Positions 22,616 through 34,885 of a stretch of DNA of 64,000 nucleotides are shown one piece after another. The stretch is taken from positions 13,380,539 to 13,444,538 of the forward strand of contig CM055106.1 of NCBI GenBank assembly GCA_029204225.1, in the 5' to 3' direction. Positions within the stretch are counted from its first letter, which is position 1. Every line of letters starts with the position of its first letter. The position numbers were made by a program, and so were the translations under genes. Source of the DNA: Diphasiastrum complanatum (lineage: Eukaryota; Streptophyta; Lycopodiopsida; Lycopodiales; Lycopodiaceae). The notes beneath the pieces are model-generated. The model was not told the origin of the DNA. It saw only the letters and a list, made by a program, of their open reading frames with translations, and did no database searches.

Positions 22616-25600
22616 CTAGTCAAAAAGATGGAGCTTTATGCTGTTACCCTCTGCATAAGCACCCATCACCTGTGAAACTCCCTGGTCCACTGAAGAAGAT
22701 ACACAGGTCACAGACGCAGCCAGTTCCAGGGCATCCTCCTCCTTCAGACGAGTTCCTTGCTGACCCACAACCACAGCAGCTACTCTCGCTGCCAAGTTAC
22801 CGATTCCTTTCAGGTCAGGCACTCCACATAGCAAGCCATAGAGGACTCCTGCTGCATATGCATCGCCTGCTCCACATGTGTCCACAGCAGCACAAACGGC
22901 TGGAGAAATGTACACCACCTCTCCTTTCAACCCGAAGTAGGAGCCTCGAGCTCCATCCGTAACAGAAACAACACGACAAAATTTGCTCAAGTGTTGTGCA
23001 GCAAATGCCGCATTTGTGTATGTTCCAAACCCACACAAAGACTTCGCTTCCTCCCCGTTCATAAATAGGATATCTGCACTTTCTGCCATGACATCCCTAC
23101 AAGGGTAGCAGCACAAAGTGTCATGGATGTATGTGGCTTTGAATAACAATGTTATAACAGATGTGTCATAATCACAAGACACAGATGTGAGGGACATGGA
23201 AGTGTATCAAATTATACATATCATCATTCACAAAATATGCTCAGTCGACATAGCCACAGAACCTGCACAATGCTTTGTTCTGCAAAAATGCATTTCTAGA
23301 AAGTGCAGCTAATAAGACTTATTTTAGTAGAAGGAATAAAAATATGTACCAGAATTGTCTTCGATGGCGTGAAACACATGATACATCACTAGCTGTAAGG
23401 GCCACCAAAACGCCTTCATCGCGTGCTCTTTTGCAAGCCTTGGAAATGGCTTCTATGGTCTCAGGAATGTCCCACAAATAGCCCTCAATCACAAGAATTT
23501 TTGACCTTGCAACAGCCTCTTCAAGAGTTTTGTCAAAATTTACAACTGAAGACATCCCCTGCATATAACTGAAGCTGTCAGAAAAACTGAAACATCATAG
23601 CCAAGAACAGGATGAATATTTAGACTCCAAAAAAATAGAAACAAAGGTTTGAGTGTCTCGAATGGTCAGCATCAATAACAAACAAAACAGTTTAGCTAGG
23701 TTTGATACTTTATGACCTCTTTGCATTTGGTTTCAAAGTATGCAAAGTTGCACTAAGCACACAAAATACAACCACAAGCATATTCTTGAAACATTCTGTA
23801 AATACTTGGGATAACATGTTTCAAACATAAGAAGCTGTTTCTACATTCTGTTGATTCATCCATGTGGATAAAACATGGATAACTTACAATGGTCTACCAT
23901 CTGCAAGTGTGTGAGCAGATATGTGAAAGCTAAACCAGACAATAGAGCTTTCAGACAATACATTGTTCTTTGACAAAAATTGTATCACTTTTCAAGAAGT
24001 GCAAAAGATACAGTGAAAGATAATAATCAGACAAATACCCACAGCATACATCTAGAGTCGACTCAGCCAGAAATGTAGGATGATTTCACATTTTGACCTC
24101 AATGTCTTGGGATACATTAATGAACAAACCATATTTATCAGTATGACTTGGTCAGGCAAGACTTACAAGAACAACTCTGAACACATACAGCCCATGGATT
24201 CACAATAACGCGGATATTAAAAAAAAACCTATCCTGTCAAGAATGCATGCCAAAAACTTGCCTGATAAGACAGCATAGTCCGTTGTGCATCAGGAGTTGT
24301 AAGAACAATGACGGTACCAGTGGTGCCATTGTTTATGGGTTTTGATAAAAAATGCACATTTGCTCTGAGTAGCTTTGTCCTGCAAAATTTGACTTTCCTG
24401 GTTGTCAAATCTGAGATTCTTTTATTTAGATTTAAAGAGAAAAAACAGATCATACCTCTGCTCTAAATATGTCACGTAAAAGCAGTCCTGAAACAATAAG
24501 GCAGCATGTAGCACTCAATAATGACCTTCATACCTGTAGAAGCCTCCCAGAGGATCGCTTCCAACACTCCCAGTCATGGCCACATTCAAAGAAGGCTCTC
24601 TAGTCATTCCCAACCTTGATAATGCTACAAGTGTATTAGAAAGAGAACCCCCAGCAGATAACTTATAGCTGCATCCATCCAATGCTCGTAAAACCTTTCC
24701 TCTTTCCTCGTGATTGACAATCTTTCGAGTTCCTTTGGTCAAAGCTAGTTTTTGTATGATATCATCACCCACAATGCCAGAGAAGTCAACCTGTCATGTG
24801 AAATGTCAGATATGACCATCAACAAATTCAGCTACAAGTTGTAGGCTCAAAAATAATGTGAAAATACTTATACTAACAATATTGTAAGAGGTTTTGAAGG
24901 GAAGTATAAGATTTCAACCTACTTGTGTGAATCCACTGTTATGAGCAGTATCATTAAAGATCAGAACACAAAAGTCAATGAAGGTATCAAAAATCCTGAA
25001 ATATCACAAAACAACTTGCAAGAGAATGTGGAGCTGCTCATCATGTAAGGAAAACGCCCTTCATCACTAGACGCACGACACCAGTCCACAAAAATTGCAA
25101 AAAAGGCATCAATTTTTGAGGCATAAGACTTCAAATATGGACTAAACTAGATTCCTGACGATGTTAAAAAATCGCAAATTGAAGGGGAGGACCCTTCACT
25201 GAGAGGCTTTGCTATGAACTTAATCATAGAAATTGGCATCAAATGAATATAAAGCAGCAAATACATTCACAAAACAATCTCCAACAAAGAAGACTTAATA
25301 AAAGCCATAGGCTGCCAACAGCTTAAGCAGATTCCCAAAAATGGAACTCCCTCGAAAGGCCTCAAGACACCAAAATCAATCCACTAACTCAGTCTTCAAC
25401 TCTTAAAATATCCCCCATTTTAGGTCTTAAAATCAACTAAGATTGCCAGCTTAACTATTGGGCCCAAAAATGATCAAATGGTACTGAAAAATAGTTGGGT
25501 TAAGGGAGGTGTCCATAACACTCCAACAAGCAAAAACATTGGCCACAATGTGGGCTATCAGAGAAACATACAAAAATGAAAACTAAACTGATGTGGTTGC

Positions 25601-28600
25601 TACAAGATATAAACTACAAAACTGATCATACACTGGAGATGTCATCGAACAAAGCTGATGTCATATATAATGCTGAATTCACACGTGTGGGATGCCCTAC
25701 ACATGTACTTTTGATCTCCTAAGCACAATAACACCATAAAGATCAGACTAGCATTGGTTGTCAATAGGAAAGCTGATCATACAAGCAATATTATTGTGTT
25801 ACAAGCAAAATCTGTCAACAAAACATAAGACAAAGCATCATAAATGCCTCTACTCAACTAGAGAGAGAAAATAGAAGGTACAAAACTCGTGGAGATAGAG
25901 AGGGCACAAAGAGCTTGTCTCCAAATTTGCATTACACACAAATTTCATCATTTTCTCATTGAGAGTACATCACATATATATAGATCCATGGACTCTTCTC
26001 CTACTTTGAGTTGAATTGGAGTTATGGATCCACCTCTCAAGCTATCTAGACTTATCCAAGCCACCTCACTATGTTTAATTGTGCCACATAGTCTTTTCAT
26101 GCATTAAATGTGGCATGTAAAGTACAAATGGCAATTCCTATGGTAGCTCGAGTTTCTACTTCTACCTACCTTGAATATTTTATTCTAAGATGGGTCTTTA
26201 CTAAGCCAAAAGAGCTCAATTCATCTTTGGCATTTTTAGGACCCATACTCACAACATTAGATAGATTTTTCAATATTTTGACATATAAGCCACAAAAAGC
26301 ACATATACTAACAAATTGCTACACGAAGTATCCATGCTGCAATATAAAGCCACTATGAAGCCACTATGAAGAGTGTAATTCATTGAATGAAAATATGAAG
26401 TTTTGTCTATAAGTAAGAGGAGTTGTACAAATAGCCTAGTTTCTGATATACTTTTAGCACACAAACGCTAGTAGCTCGGTGAGAACTCACTAATGAAAGG
26501 AGATTTGATCCTCAATAAATAAATGACTTCCACAAAAAAATCTCATAATAATAATGTGCAAGTCATTTTCATGATATGCACAAAGTCTGGAGCTAAAAGA
26601 TAAAATTAGAATGTTCTCCCATATGCCCTTTTATTCATATATAGGCCCAAGGACCTTTCCTATTCATGTTGGCCAAAGGCCCAAGTTTTATTAGTTGATT
26701 ATTTGAAGTGGGAGTCCTGCAGGTGGGCACGGTATTTTCCCTCCAAAAGTTCTGCCTCCCTTGATTATTTGAATCCTGCTTTAAGGGTCCCCAAACCTCG
26801 TAAGATGAACCAATTGATGATAGGAGCAAGATCTTACGTTGGTTGAAAGTGGTGCCCACTTCTTGCTCAAGAAGTGCTCTAATACAAGATGCAAGCAAAA
26901 CTTCTATTAAAGACATACAAAGAGAGGAGACTGCAAACAATAAATCAAGTGATGTAGAACATTGTCATCAGTGAAGGAGAAACCATCACCACTAATAACC
27001 CCTTGTATATAAATCCAATTCAAAGCTTGAGCTAGCTAAAGTGATTTCCTGAACTAAGAGCTAACATCTAGTCAATCAATCACTAATAATCAAATAATAA
27101 CCTTGATTAATAATAACCATAGGCCTCCTCAAATATTTATAGGATCCAATAATAGCTCAAACACCACAAAATGTTAAATTAAATAGATGACTGGCCCAAA
27201 TGCTCAGACGAGCTATATTGTCCAAATAATAACAAATTAAATTGTTCAATCATAGTCCATGTAGTTGTCCCTTCTCCATATGTTTAGCCTATACTTGCAG
27301 CATCATTGTAGGTGTTTCATAAGATATAGTTAAGGCTTGTGAAAAGTACTACTCCTCGATACGGTCCACTCGGGTGCTTATTTTATATTTCCAAGAGGAT
27401 TGTATGAATCCTCGTATACATTTCAATCTTTCCATCTAGCTATAGGAACAAAAAACTTGGGAGTAACAAAACGAACAAGAAATGGAGTAACAATTTTTGT
27501 TTGCAATATAAACATAATCTTCAAGTGGAGAAGACTTCAACAAAAGATGGACTAGTATGTTCCCAGATCCCCAGTTCTGCTATCAGCACAACAACACCAG
27601 GGAATACAAGTCAATAGCTGTAACCTTATACCAGCAAAGGTAAGATTTTCCCCAGACTTTCCTATAGCAGTTTTCCTCAGCTGGATTGTTCAATACTTCA
27701 TTTTAACCCCATTATGTGTTACATAATTTTCCAAACAAGCTTTTACTTTCAATCATAAACAGGATCCCTGCAAGCCGCATGACTATTCACATCATATTTC
27801 ATAAATGTTAAGCCTATCAATAGCCCTTTCCTTCCCTCTAGTAAAGAAGGTGCTCAAGCCGCAAAGCCATAACCCTTTTTGATGATTAGGTATGGATGCA
27901 TTTGTTAGGGAGGGGAGATTAGGGCTCCCTCCAATTATTACAAGAAAATTTATCTGTTTGAATAAGAAAAACTTCCCAAAACATTAAGTTAGCAGAAAGT
28001 TAAACGTGCAGATAAGGACAGAGCAAAGCAAACGCATATGAGGCAGTCATTACGTATAGATTTGAATCAAGTAATCACATCAAGATTTGAAGAATTCACA
28101 ATAAATACATTTAAAAAGGAGTAAAATTAATGTGCGAAATAGCAAAGATTGTGTATTTTGAGGACAGATTCCCATCTCTGGCTTTCAAAAGTTATTGCAT
28201 AAATGCTACCAAACATGAAGAAACTATATTGGAGTGGTAGGAAAAGTACCATTGCTTGGCCAAGGCCGACAACATCCCAGTGTTTAGGAACCTTTATTTC
28301 AGGAACGCCGTATGGCTGCTCGCTGTGTTGCTCAGCAGTAGTGTCTGAACTCTGGAAGCTGTGCATGAAGCTCGCTGCTTTCATTCCCCGCGATTCAGCT
28401 TTTCTTAGCATCGAAGTCAGCACCTTAGCCGTCAAGCCCTTGGTGTAGCTCAAACTACATGTAGCCTTGCGATAACGCAAGCATAGCACAGTGTGAGCCT
28501 TTCCAAAGGACGAATGGCAACATACCTTCTTGAGACGCAGCGAACAATAGGAGTCGTCCCCCATACATCGCCTAGAAAAGCCAAGAACAGACGAATTCTC

Positions 28601-28678
28601 AGAAGACTGCCCCTGAAATGCACTGGCTAGGGTTTCCAATGGCACACAAGACAGCGTGGCTGCCGCCATTTTTCCCAA
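22616..28678 (-). CDS. NARA5: Plastid pfkB-type carbohydrate kinase, NARA5-like (five exons)
   Basis: Exons on the minus strand: 28678-28250, 24790-24534, 24379-24262, 23558-23350 and 23096-22616. Together they are 1494 bases and 497 codons plus stop, and all junctions keep frame. The protein is a pfkB/ribokinase-family sugar kinase. Residues 1-100 or so are Ser-rich and basic, as in a chloroplast transit peptide. The kinase begins at HWDVVGLGQAM (ends at 143). KGTRKIVNHEERGKV (162-176) and GGSLSNTL (from 190) mark the sugar-binding half. GTTGTVIVLTTPDAQRTML lies in exon 3. The ATP-site/catalytic signature DTCGAGD is at 410-416, with Asp416 as the presumed base. Block-by-block resemblance to Arabidopsis At4g27600 (NARA5), needed for strong plastid photosynthetic gene expression, supports the name; its substrate is not known to me. 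Intron 3 has a GC donor. Intron 1 is 3459 bases. The start could also be Met4. The sequence appears intact. Confidence 0.9.
23559..24261 (-). other. GC-AG intron 3 of the NARA5-like gene
   Basis: The donor reads CAG/GCAAGT and the acceptor ATGCAG/GGGATG. Only this donor joins SYQ to GMSSVV in frame; using the GT four bases downstream would shift the frame. GC donors are a rare but genuine class spliced by the U2 spliceosome. Confidence 0.85.
24791..28249 (-). other. Intron 1 of the NARA5-like gene
   Basis: A 3.46 kb intron between codons 143 and 144 (phase 0), donor ATG/GTACTT and acceptor GACAG/GTTGAC. It is AT-rich; unassigned open frames such as 26635-26940 on the minus strand lack recognisable domains. 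No retrotransposon domain was seen inside it. Confidence 0.85.
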
Positions 28679-29101
28679 GCGCCCGAAGATTTGATATGCA
28701 AAACCTTCAGCAGAAAAGGCAAAAGAACTGATGCTTTAAGGCGCTCCGCGGGCTGGTACACTGGGGGGTTAGGGAGGGGGATTTCTGGGGTTTTGGCTGT
28801 GGCTGCTTGCAAACATAACGACTATTTGTGTATCAAAGAAGATGCAAAAGAAGCAGAAACTAGAACCGATAGCGGCACGACGAGCTTGCTTTTGAAGCTT
28901 GCATTCTTTATCAGAATACGCTGGCTATAGAAGACGGAGACCCTCGTCGAAGCAGCAGAGCGCCATCGCTGTTCGCTCTCCTGCCAACAGGAAGGAGAAG
29001 AGAACAGTGCAACTGATGCAGAAGGAGAAGACGAACAAGAAGAAGAAGCTGGAAGGGGGGCTTAATGGCAATGCTTATGTTAGGCCCGCCCAATTGGATA
29101 C

Positions 29102-29147
29102 TTGCCACGTGTAGAAATTCTTACGTTGGATCTAGAACACGTGGCAA
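29102..29147. promoter_or_regulatory. Paired G-boxes in an 11-base inverted repeat upstream of the NARA5-like gene
   Basis: TTGCCACGTGT (29102-29112) and ACACGTGGCAA (29137-29147) are perfect inverted copies, each containing CACGTG. They lie about 430-470 bases upstream of the start codon. A third CACGTG is at 29320-29325. G-boxes bind bZIP and bHLH factors and are common in light-regulated plant promoters; actual use here is inference. Confidence 0.55.
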
Positions 29148-29737
29148 AATCTGAATGCTTTGGGAAGATCCAATGGTGGAGGGGTGCTGAAATCAGGATG
29201 TCCTGAGCAAGGAGAATCTAGATCCGCGCCGTCAAATTTGGAGTCAATGGTCAACACCTGATGGAGTCTACTAATCGAGGCGACAAGGTGATTTGGATAT
29301 TTAGCCTATGTTAGCTTGACACGTGGCTATATTTAATAGCACGTTGCAAAAAAACATTTAGTCGACCCCAAATTCCAATATAGGGACTTTAGAAACATGT
29401 TCTGCACCAGGACTCTCTGTGCAAATAGGGCGCCACCCTTCGAGGCACACGCAATGTGTGTGGCCCAGTGCCTTCCCACCCAAGTGAGGTTGATGGGGTT
29501 GAACAAGTACAAATTAGCTAAAGACCCACGGAAGGAAATCCGAACTTGAGATTGAGAGACCATCGGCACCAAATACCAATGTGCCTCTAACATGATGAGG
29601 TCCCCACCCTAAGCCAACATCGCAAAATGAACATTTGTTGGTGTTAAAGCTATCAAGCATCTCACAAACATTTGCACCATTGGATGAGGTGGAGACTCTT
29701 CTAACTCCTATACACAAGGGATATAGGAAGGGTCTTT

Positions 29738-30020
29738 CGAAAGTAAAAGGATATGTTAATTTAAGATAAACCACTTTAAATTGAGATTTATTGATTAGAT
29801 TTATGCACCTCCACTTCTTCCAACAAAATGGGTGCTGTATTTAAAAACTAGGTTACATAAATTAAGTAAAAGGATATGTTAATTTAGGACCAACTAGTAG
29901 AGATTAAGATTTATTAATTTATCTTATGAAATATATCTAAAAACTTGATGTCCACTATGATAAACCAGGCAAAGTGATATGTTAATTTAGGACCAACTAC
30001 TAACATGTAAGATTTATTAA
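29738..30020. repeat. Three dispersed direct repeats, about 50 bases each
   Basis: The words AAAGGATATGTTAATTTA, then ATTAAGATTTATTAATT or similar, recur starting near 29738, 29864 and 29969. The copies diverge, with spacing of about 126 and 105 bases. Confidence 0.7.
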
Positions 30021-30235
30021 ATTATTTCCTATGCAACTCCAAATCTTTCAACATCAAATGAGTGCTCTATTTGAAATATTACTCTTTGTTATCATATAAA
30101 ATATGTGGTTAGCATAAGCTATTATAGTGGAATCAATCATAGAGCTCTATGAGTTCCTACACGAAATCGACGAACCCCCACCAATTTCAATGCATAGTAA
30201 GTGTTTCGGTTTCTTTTTCTTTGTTCAAGCTATAG

Positions 30236-30480
30236 AATGGTTACAAGTGCTACGGTCTACCTTAATGGTGAGCACTTATTCTTCAATTGTCATTTTAAAG
30301 ATCATGATTATGCCTAGTAAGTAACCAAGCTTGATTTACACAACCAAAAAATTGTTACAAGTGCTACCTTAGTGGTTAGCACTTAGTGGTTAGCACTTAG
30401 TGGTGAACACCAAGCTTCATTTACACACCCAAAAAATTGTTACAAGTGCTACCTTAGCGGTGAGCACTGTAAGGTTGCAT
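30236..30480. repeat. Direct repeats around TTACAAGTGCTAC and TGAGCACT
   Basis: TTACAAGTGCTAC recurs near 30240, 30355 and 30440, each followed by a GTGAGCACT/GTTAGCACTTA word. The last word is itself tandemly repeated at 30375-30405. No coding potential. Confidence 0.7.
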
Positions 30481-31018
30481 TCACATTGCCTTTTAAGGAG
30501 CATGATTATGCCCAGTAACCAAGCTCCATTTACATAACAAAAAACCCAAATTTGCTACTATTGAGAGTGGTCATAATTAAAGAACGCTCCTTGATTTTTT
30601 TTATTTCCATTGCAAAGGGAAGGCTATAGAATATATAATGTTCATTCCAAGACATCATATAAAAATTCTCGTAAAGTGACAATAGAGGGAAAAGAGGACC
30701 TACCAATATTTTTTTACTATCATCTGGTCAACAGAAGTTTATGACTTCTTAGGCATATTTTGAGAATAACTAACAATTATTGGTGGGTTGTCTCTTTGAA
30801 TCGCTAAGGCATGTTATGGAATTAGTTATCAACGAGTCCTCTTCAATTATTTTCGATTGTCATCCAATAACTTAGGTCAATAGAAGTTTATGACAACAAT
30901 CAAAATCAAAAGACTTTCCTTGGAAATGTTTGCCTTGTTTAGCAATTATGCTTTAGCCTGTTATAACCCGTCTTTGAATCACATTTCTTTCTTTTTGTAG
31001 TGTGTAATCACAGTGGCT
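30481..31018. other. Spacer without a recognised gene
   Basis: AT-rich non-coding sequence; nothing recognised. Confidence 0.4.
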
Positions 31019-31385
31019 TTGTTAGAGCCCAATTATGGCTCTATCATAATCTCGGCATGGCCAGCTACCAAAGAGTCTGAGGCCTAGTATTGGCAAGGGT
31101 CGGTGACCGACGAGGACATCTATCCCAAGTTGGGACCGGTGCATCACGAGCAGTGATCCGGTGTGGCCGCCTGACAAGCTGTTAGAGATGCGGTGTGTCT
31201 TGATCGTCGGGACCCTAGCCGTCAGTGATGAGATGCTAGCCGACAAGTAGTCGGGGTGACCAAGAGGGTCACAGGTCTTTGGTGGGGCACGGGGGTGGTA
31301 CCCTATGAGTCACTCAGTATTCACAGGTCACATGGGCTAGGCATGCCAAGTGGACTGATCACCCATAGGTGGATGCCTTTGAACA
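31019..31385 (+). repeat. Chromovirus LTR, left copy
   Basis: It matches 32667-33035 through the stretches GAGGCCTAGTATTGGCAAGG, CGAGGACAT, CGAGCAGTGAT, GTGACCAAGAGGGTCACAGG and AAGTGGACTGATCACCCA. The right end is cut at the Copia junction near 31385. Confidence 0.75.
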
Positions 31386-31880
31386 GTCGTGGGTCTGGGC
31401 CCATCGATGGTGAGTGGAGTTGTTGGGACAAACTTATGCATTTGAACATTTGTATGTCGATGCCTATCGATGGAGAATGGAGCTGCTATGACAGACTCCT
31501 GCATTGGCTGTCGTGGAGTGTAGCTGGTTGTGAATTGATGGTGCATGCCACATGATGATAAGTAGTTCGCCATTTCATTTGATAGGTACTCTCCCCCTAG
31601 ATCAAACCGCAGGGCCTTGATTCTCTGACCAGTTTGATTTTGAATTCTTTGAAGCAATTAAATGCTCCTGACTTGTTCTTTATGACCATAATTCTGGTGA
31701 ATGTGATAAAATATAGAGCTTGACCCAAGGAGGGTACGCTAATGGGACCACATAAGTCACTGTGAATTAGTGACAGAATGGACTTCGCTCTTCTGGCTTG
31801 TCCTCTTGAAAATTTTATTCTAGGTTGTTTCCCTAGTTGACAATTTTCACAGACAGTCTGACTTGCATTATTCTATCTTT
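31386..31880 (-). pseudogene. Copia-C integrase fragment with internal deletion
   Basis: The minus strand encodes the zinc-binding end and core start of a Copia integrase (CENCQLGKQPR, LIHSDLCGPIS). The second Asp region follows (LRFDLGGEYLSNEMANYL), then QFTTSYTPRQ. From there it jumps to PMQESVIAAPFSIDR, which in the plus copy at 43300-44260 lies about 130 codons further on. The Glu region is deleted. The 106-codon frame at 31337-31657 covers the last part and extends into the LTR. Confidence 0.8.
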
Positions 31881-32351
31881 GCATTTACAAGATCTCTTAA
31901 CAGCTGATTAACTGACTAATTAAAACAGTTATTATTGGAGCATGAAGGCATAGATAGTCTATACTTGGGATCCCTTGTAAATCTGCAAACGGTCGCCTGT
32001 GTGAAATCCCATGTAAAAATGCAGTGTCTCATTGATCGCTTTTGTCGCATTTTATGCGAAGTAGTGTCGCATTTCTGGAAGTGCCTAAAATGGCCTAAAA
32101 ACTAAGTTAGCACAAGTGTCACAAAACACTTAGTTGCTCAAGATGGCCCGAAGGTGGAAAGGCGACAGTGTCGGGTGTCGGATTTTTCGCTTGTCAGAAA
32201 TTACGAAGAAAAATGCAAACTGTTGCGACAAACAGTTCCAATATGTAGACTGTTGAAACAGTTCATTTTTTGCAGGTTTCATTTGAGAGAGTAAAATTGA
32301 GAGAAGGAAGGAGGCCAGTTAGGAAGAGTAGGAGTAAGATTAAACTCCAAC
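31881..32351 (-). repeat. Copia-C LTR fragment
   Basis: Read on the minus strand it starts TGTTGGAGTTTAATCTTACTCC and matches the first part of the LTRs at 40436 and 45929. It shares the GACACTGTCG, AACACTTAGTTG and GCGACACT words. It ends at GAATAATGCAAG and joins directly to integrase sequence, so the rest of the LTR, gag and protease are deleted. Confidence 0.75.
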
Positions 32352-32379
32352 AATGAGAACTATACCTATCGAGAATTTG

Positions 32380-32666
32380 AGAATGGAGATTGTTCATGTT
32401 AGCAGATTGAAGAAATGTTTGCACGATGGCGATAGCCTGGTGGAAGGTCTAGTGTCTCTAGAGGAGAAAGACACCACATGTTATGGGCCAGAAAGAATCC
32501 TAGATCGAAGGGAGCGATGATTGTGAAATCGTCTCCTTCAAGAGTATCTAGTAACCTGGAATGGGCATCCGTTGTCAGATTCTACCTGGGAGACGTGACA
32601 GGCATTGCAGAAGTCTTATCCAGAGTTTATCATCGAGGACCGATGACTTACCAGGGGAGGGAAGAA
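32380..32666 (+). pseudogene. Chromovirus integrase chromodomain
   Basis: Translation gives EIVHVSRLKKCLHDG, then PERILDRRER, then (after a frame change) LQEYLVTWNGHPLSDSTWE. This is the PE+ILD...EYLVKWKG-P..DSTWE pattern of the chromodomain that chromoviral integrases use to target chromatin. A stop and at least one frameshift break it. It ends directly at the downstream LTR. Confidence 0.8.
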
Positions 32667-33035
32667 TTGTTAGAGCCCAATTATGGCTCTATCATGATCT
32701 CGGCATGGCCGGTTACCAAAGGGCCAGAGGCCTAGTATTGGCAAGGGTCGATGACCGACGAGGACATTTGTCCCAGGTTGGGACTGGTGCGTCACGAGCA
32801 GTGATTCGGTGTGGCCACCTAACAAGCTGCCAAAGATGCCGTGTGTCTTGACCGTCAGGACCCTAGCCATCACTGACGAGATGCTAGCCAACAAGTAGTC
32901 AGGGTGACCAAGAGGGTCACAGGTCTTTGGTGGGGTACGGGGGGGGGGGGAGCACGGTGGTACCCTATGAGTCACCAGGTCACAGGGGCCAAGCATGCCA
33001 AGTGGACTGATCACCCACAGGTGGATGCCATGTGC
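32667..33035 (+). repeat. Chromovirus LTR, right copy
   Basis: Direct repeat of 31019-31385, with a G-run of about 12 bases near 32938 and small indels. The outer end is not certain: the alignment to the left copy stops near 33030 because that copy is truncated there, so this LTR may extend further right, toward 33170. Confidence 0.7.
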
Positions 33036-33170
33036 CAGTTGATGAGAATGGCAGGTAGAAGGACTCAAGGAGGGGGTGCATATGGTTGGGAGGTTCATTC
33101 TACACACCAGCCTTCTAGGATTCATGAGCTTGGAGAGACTTGCTTGTGACAGGCTTAATAGAGCCAAGGT

Positions 33171-34160
33171 CTTTCAACCAATCAATTTGATAATTATATA
33201 ATTCATAGTAAATCTCTCACCCTTGGACATTTACCAAAATTTGTTTGATCTCTCCAATTGGGGACTCAACAAGTTTCGATTTTGTTTTGTAGGTCATCTT
33301 TGCAATGCCTAATGCATGCAATGTTTCTTAATTAATAATATCGACACTTGATTTTAAATCAACTGGTACTTTAGTGAGCAACCATCCATTAATTTAAATG
33401 TCTATTTTGAATGCTTCTTTGTCTTTTATGTAATATTGGATATTTCAAAAAAAATAGCTTTGTTTTTTTTTCTTTTACAATGACATTGAAAGCATTATTT
33501 TATGTACTGACAAATGTTGGAATGTTATAATGATTTTAGAGATCCAATATCACATACTTGAAGTTAGCTATTTCTTGGTACTAAGTCAATATATCTTGAA
33601 TCTATTTCCACTCTCTATAACCTATGAGAGCTCTAAGAATTTTTTGAACACGTTGAGTACTATAGAAGATTTATTGCTAATTATGTCATCCTAACTAGAT
33701 TTATCTTGAGCACACTCTATAGAAATTTTTGAATATAAACTAAGATTTTTGTTTGACTATTTATGTATAAAATGTTTAAAAAAAAAAAAAACATGACACT
33801 GGATACTACACATATTTTGGATATAGATTTTGTTGAATTTGACTATTGATAAAGTTGTCCATTCAAACTTCGCTTGTAGTATGTCTTTGACAATTAGCAT
33901 GTGAGCTCATGGAGACCATATCATGCAAAGTATTGTCTTGAAATGTGCATCTCATAAGCATGTTCCATCCAAAAGGAAAAGTTGTTAAGAATATCAATAT
34001 ATAAAAAATTTGCTCTAAAGATGGCTTTTTTGTTTAGAAAATTATTGGCTATCTAGGTGAAAATATAATTTCTCCATATCTAAAGAATATGATATCAAAT
34101 CAATTCTACATCATTTTTGTTGGTGTTTGGTATATGTTCTTTTACGTTTAGGTCGCAACC
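33171..34160. other. AT-rich spacer
   Basis: AT-rich, with homopolymer runs (A at 33778-33792). No gene seen. Confidence 0.45.
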
Positions 34161-34169
34161 ATGCCACAA

Positions 34170-34795
34170 AACCATTCAACTCCATTATTGGCTCACTGAT
34201 GTATGCAATGCTCTGCACTCAACCCGATCTTGCATACACAATCAGTTCACTTATCCAGTTCCTATCGAATCCAGGGCCCTAGGGCCAACCCACTGGAAAA
34301 CACTCATGAAGTTCATGAAATATGTCCAAGCAAAAAAACATCTTTGCATCTGTTATGGAGGGAGCCTGGATTTGTATTCTTATTCAATCAAGGCCCAATC
34401 TCATGGAATAGCCAAAACGGACCTCAGTAGCATTGTCATCAACTGAATCAAAATACATAGTTGTCACAAATGCTACCAAGGAGGCAATTTGACTGAGGAA
34501 TCTACTAACATATATTGACCTTGCTCAGCTATAGCCAACAACCATATATTATGACAATCACAACACAATAGCACTATCTCTAAATATGGGATTTCACTCT
34601 CGAAGTAAGCATATTGTAATCAGGTATCACTACCTTAGAGAAAAAGTGCAAGGCAAGGAAGTATCACTAGTTTACTGCAAGACAAATTCTATGGCAGCAG
34701 ATTACTTCACCAAAGCATTATCTAAAGATCATCACATCAAAAACAACAATATTCTAAATCTAAAGATCGAAGTTTTTCAGGATCCACATTAATGG
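34170..34795 (+). pseudogene. Copia RT/RNase H remnant
   Basis: Translation in shifting frames gives YAMLCTQPDLAYTISSLIQF, then HWKTLMKFMKYVQAKKHL, then HSRSKHIVIRYHYLREKVQ, then SMAADYFTKALSKDHH. This is the RT end and RNase H end of a Copia polyprotein. The middle is eroded. No LTR was found beside it, and its sequence differs from the three better-preserved families, so it is a separate, older fragment. Confidence 0.8.
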
Positions 34796-34885
34796 AGAGT
34801 GCTGGATTTTAATGCTCAAGTCCAAATTCATTTGGTAATGAGCATCCTGAAATATGTACATACTACAAAAAAAAAAAATCTCGAA

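Larger units (their letters stand above)
31019..33035 (+). mobile_element. Gutted Ty3/gypsy chromovirus with nested Copia fragment
   Basis: Two direct copies of a sequence starting TGTTAGAGCCCAATTATGGC lie at 31019-31385 and 32667-33035. The second is preceded directly by a chromodomain, as at the end of a chromovirus pol gene before its 3' LTR, so the pair is best read as LTRs. The interior (31386-32351) is not chromovirus sequence but a minus-strand Copia-C integrase fragment and LTR piece. Gag, protease, RT and the rest of integrase are gone. Confidence 0.75.

Noticed and set aside
22609-22962. 117-codon frame antisense to the last NARA5-like exon
   Set aside because: Shadow of the conserved pfkB coding exon on the other strand.
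28899-29114. Plus-strand frame opposite the NARA5-like 5' region
   Set aside because: Lies in the likely promoter/leader of the minus-strand gene; composition is Lys/Arg-rich by chance (AGAAGAAG runs).
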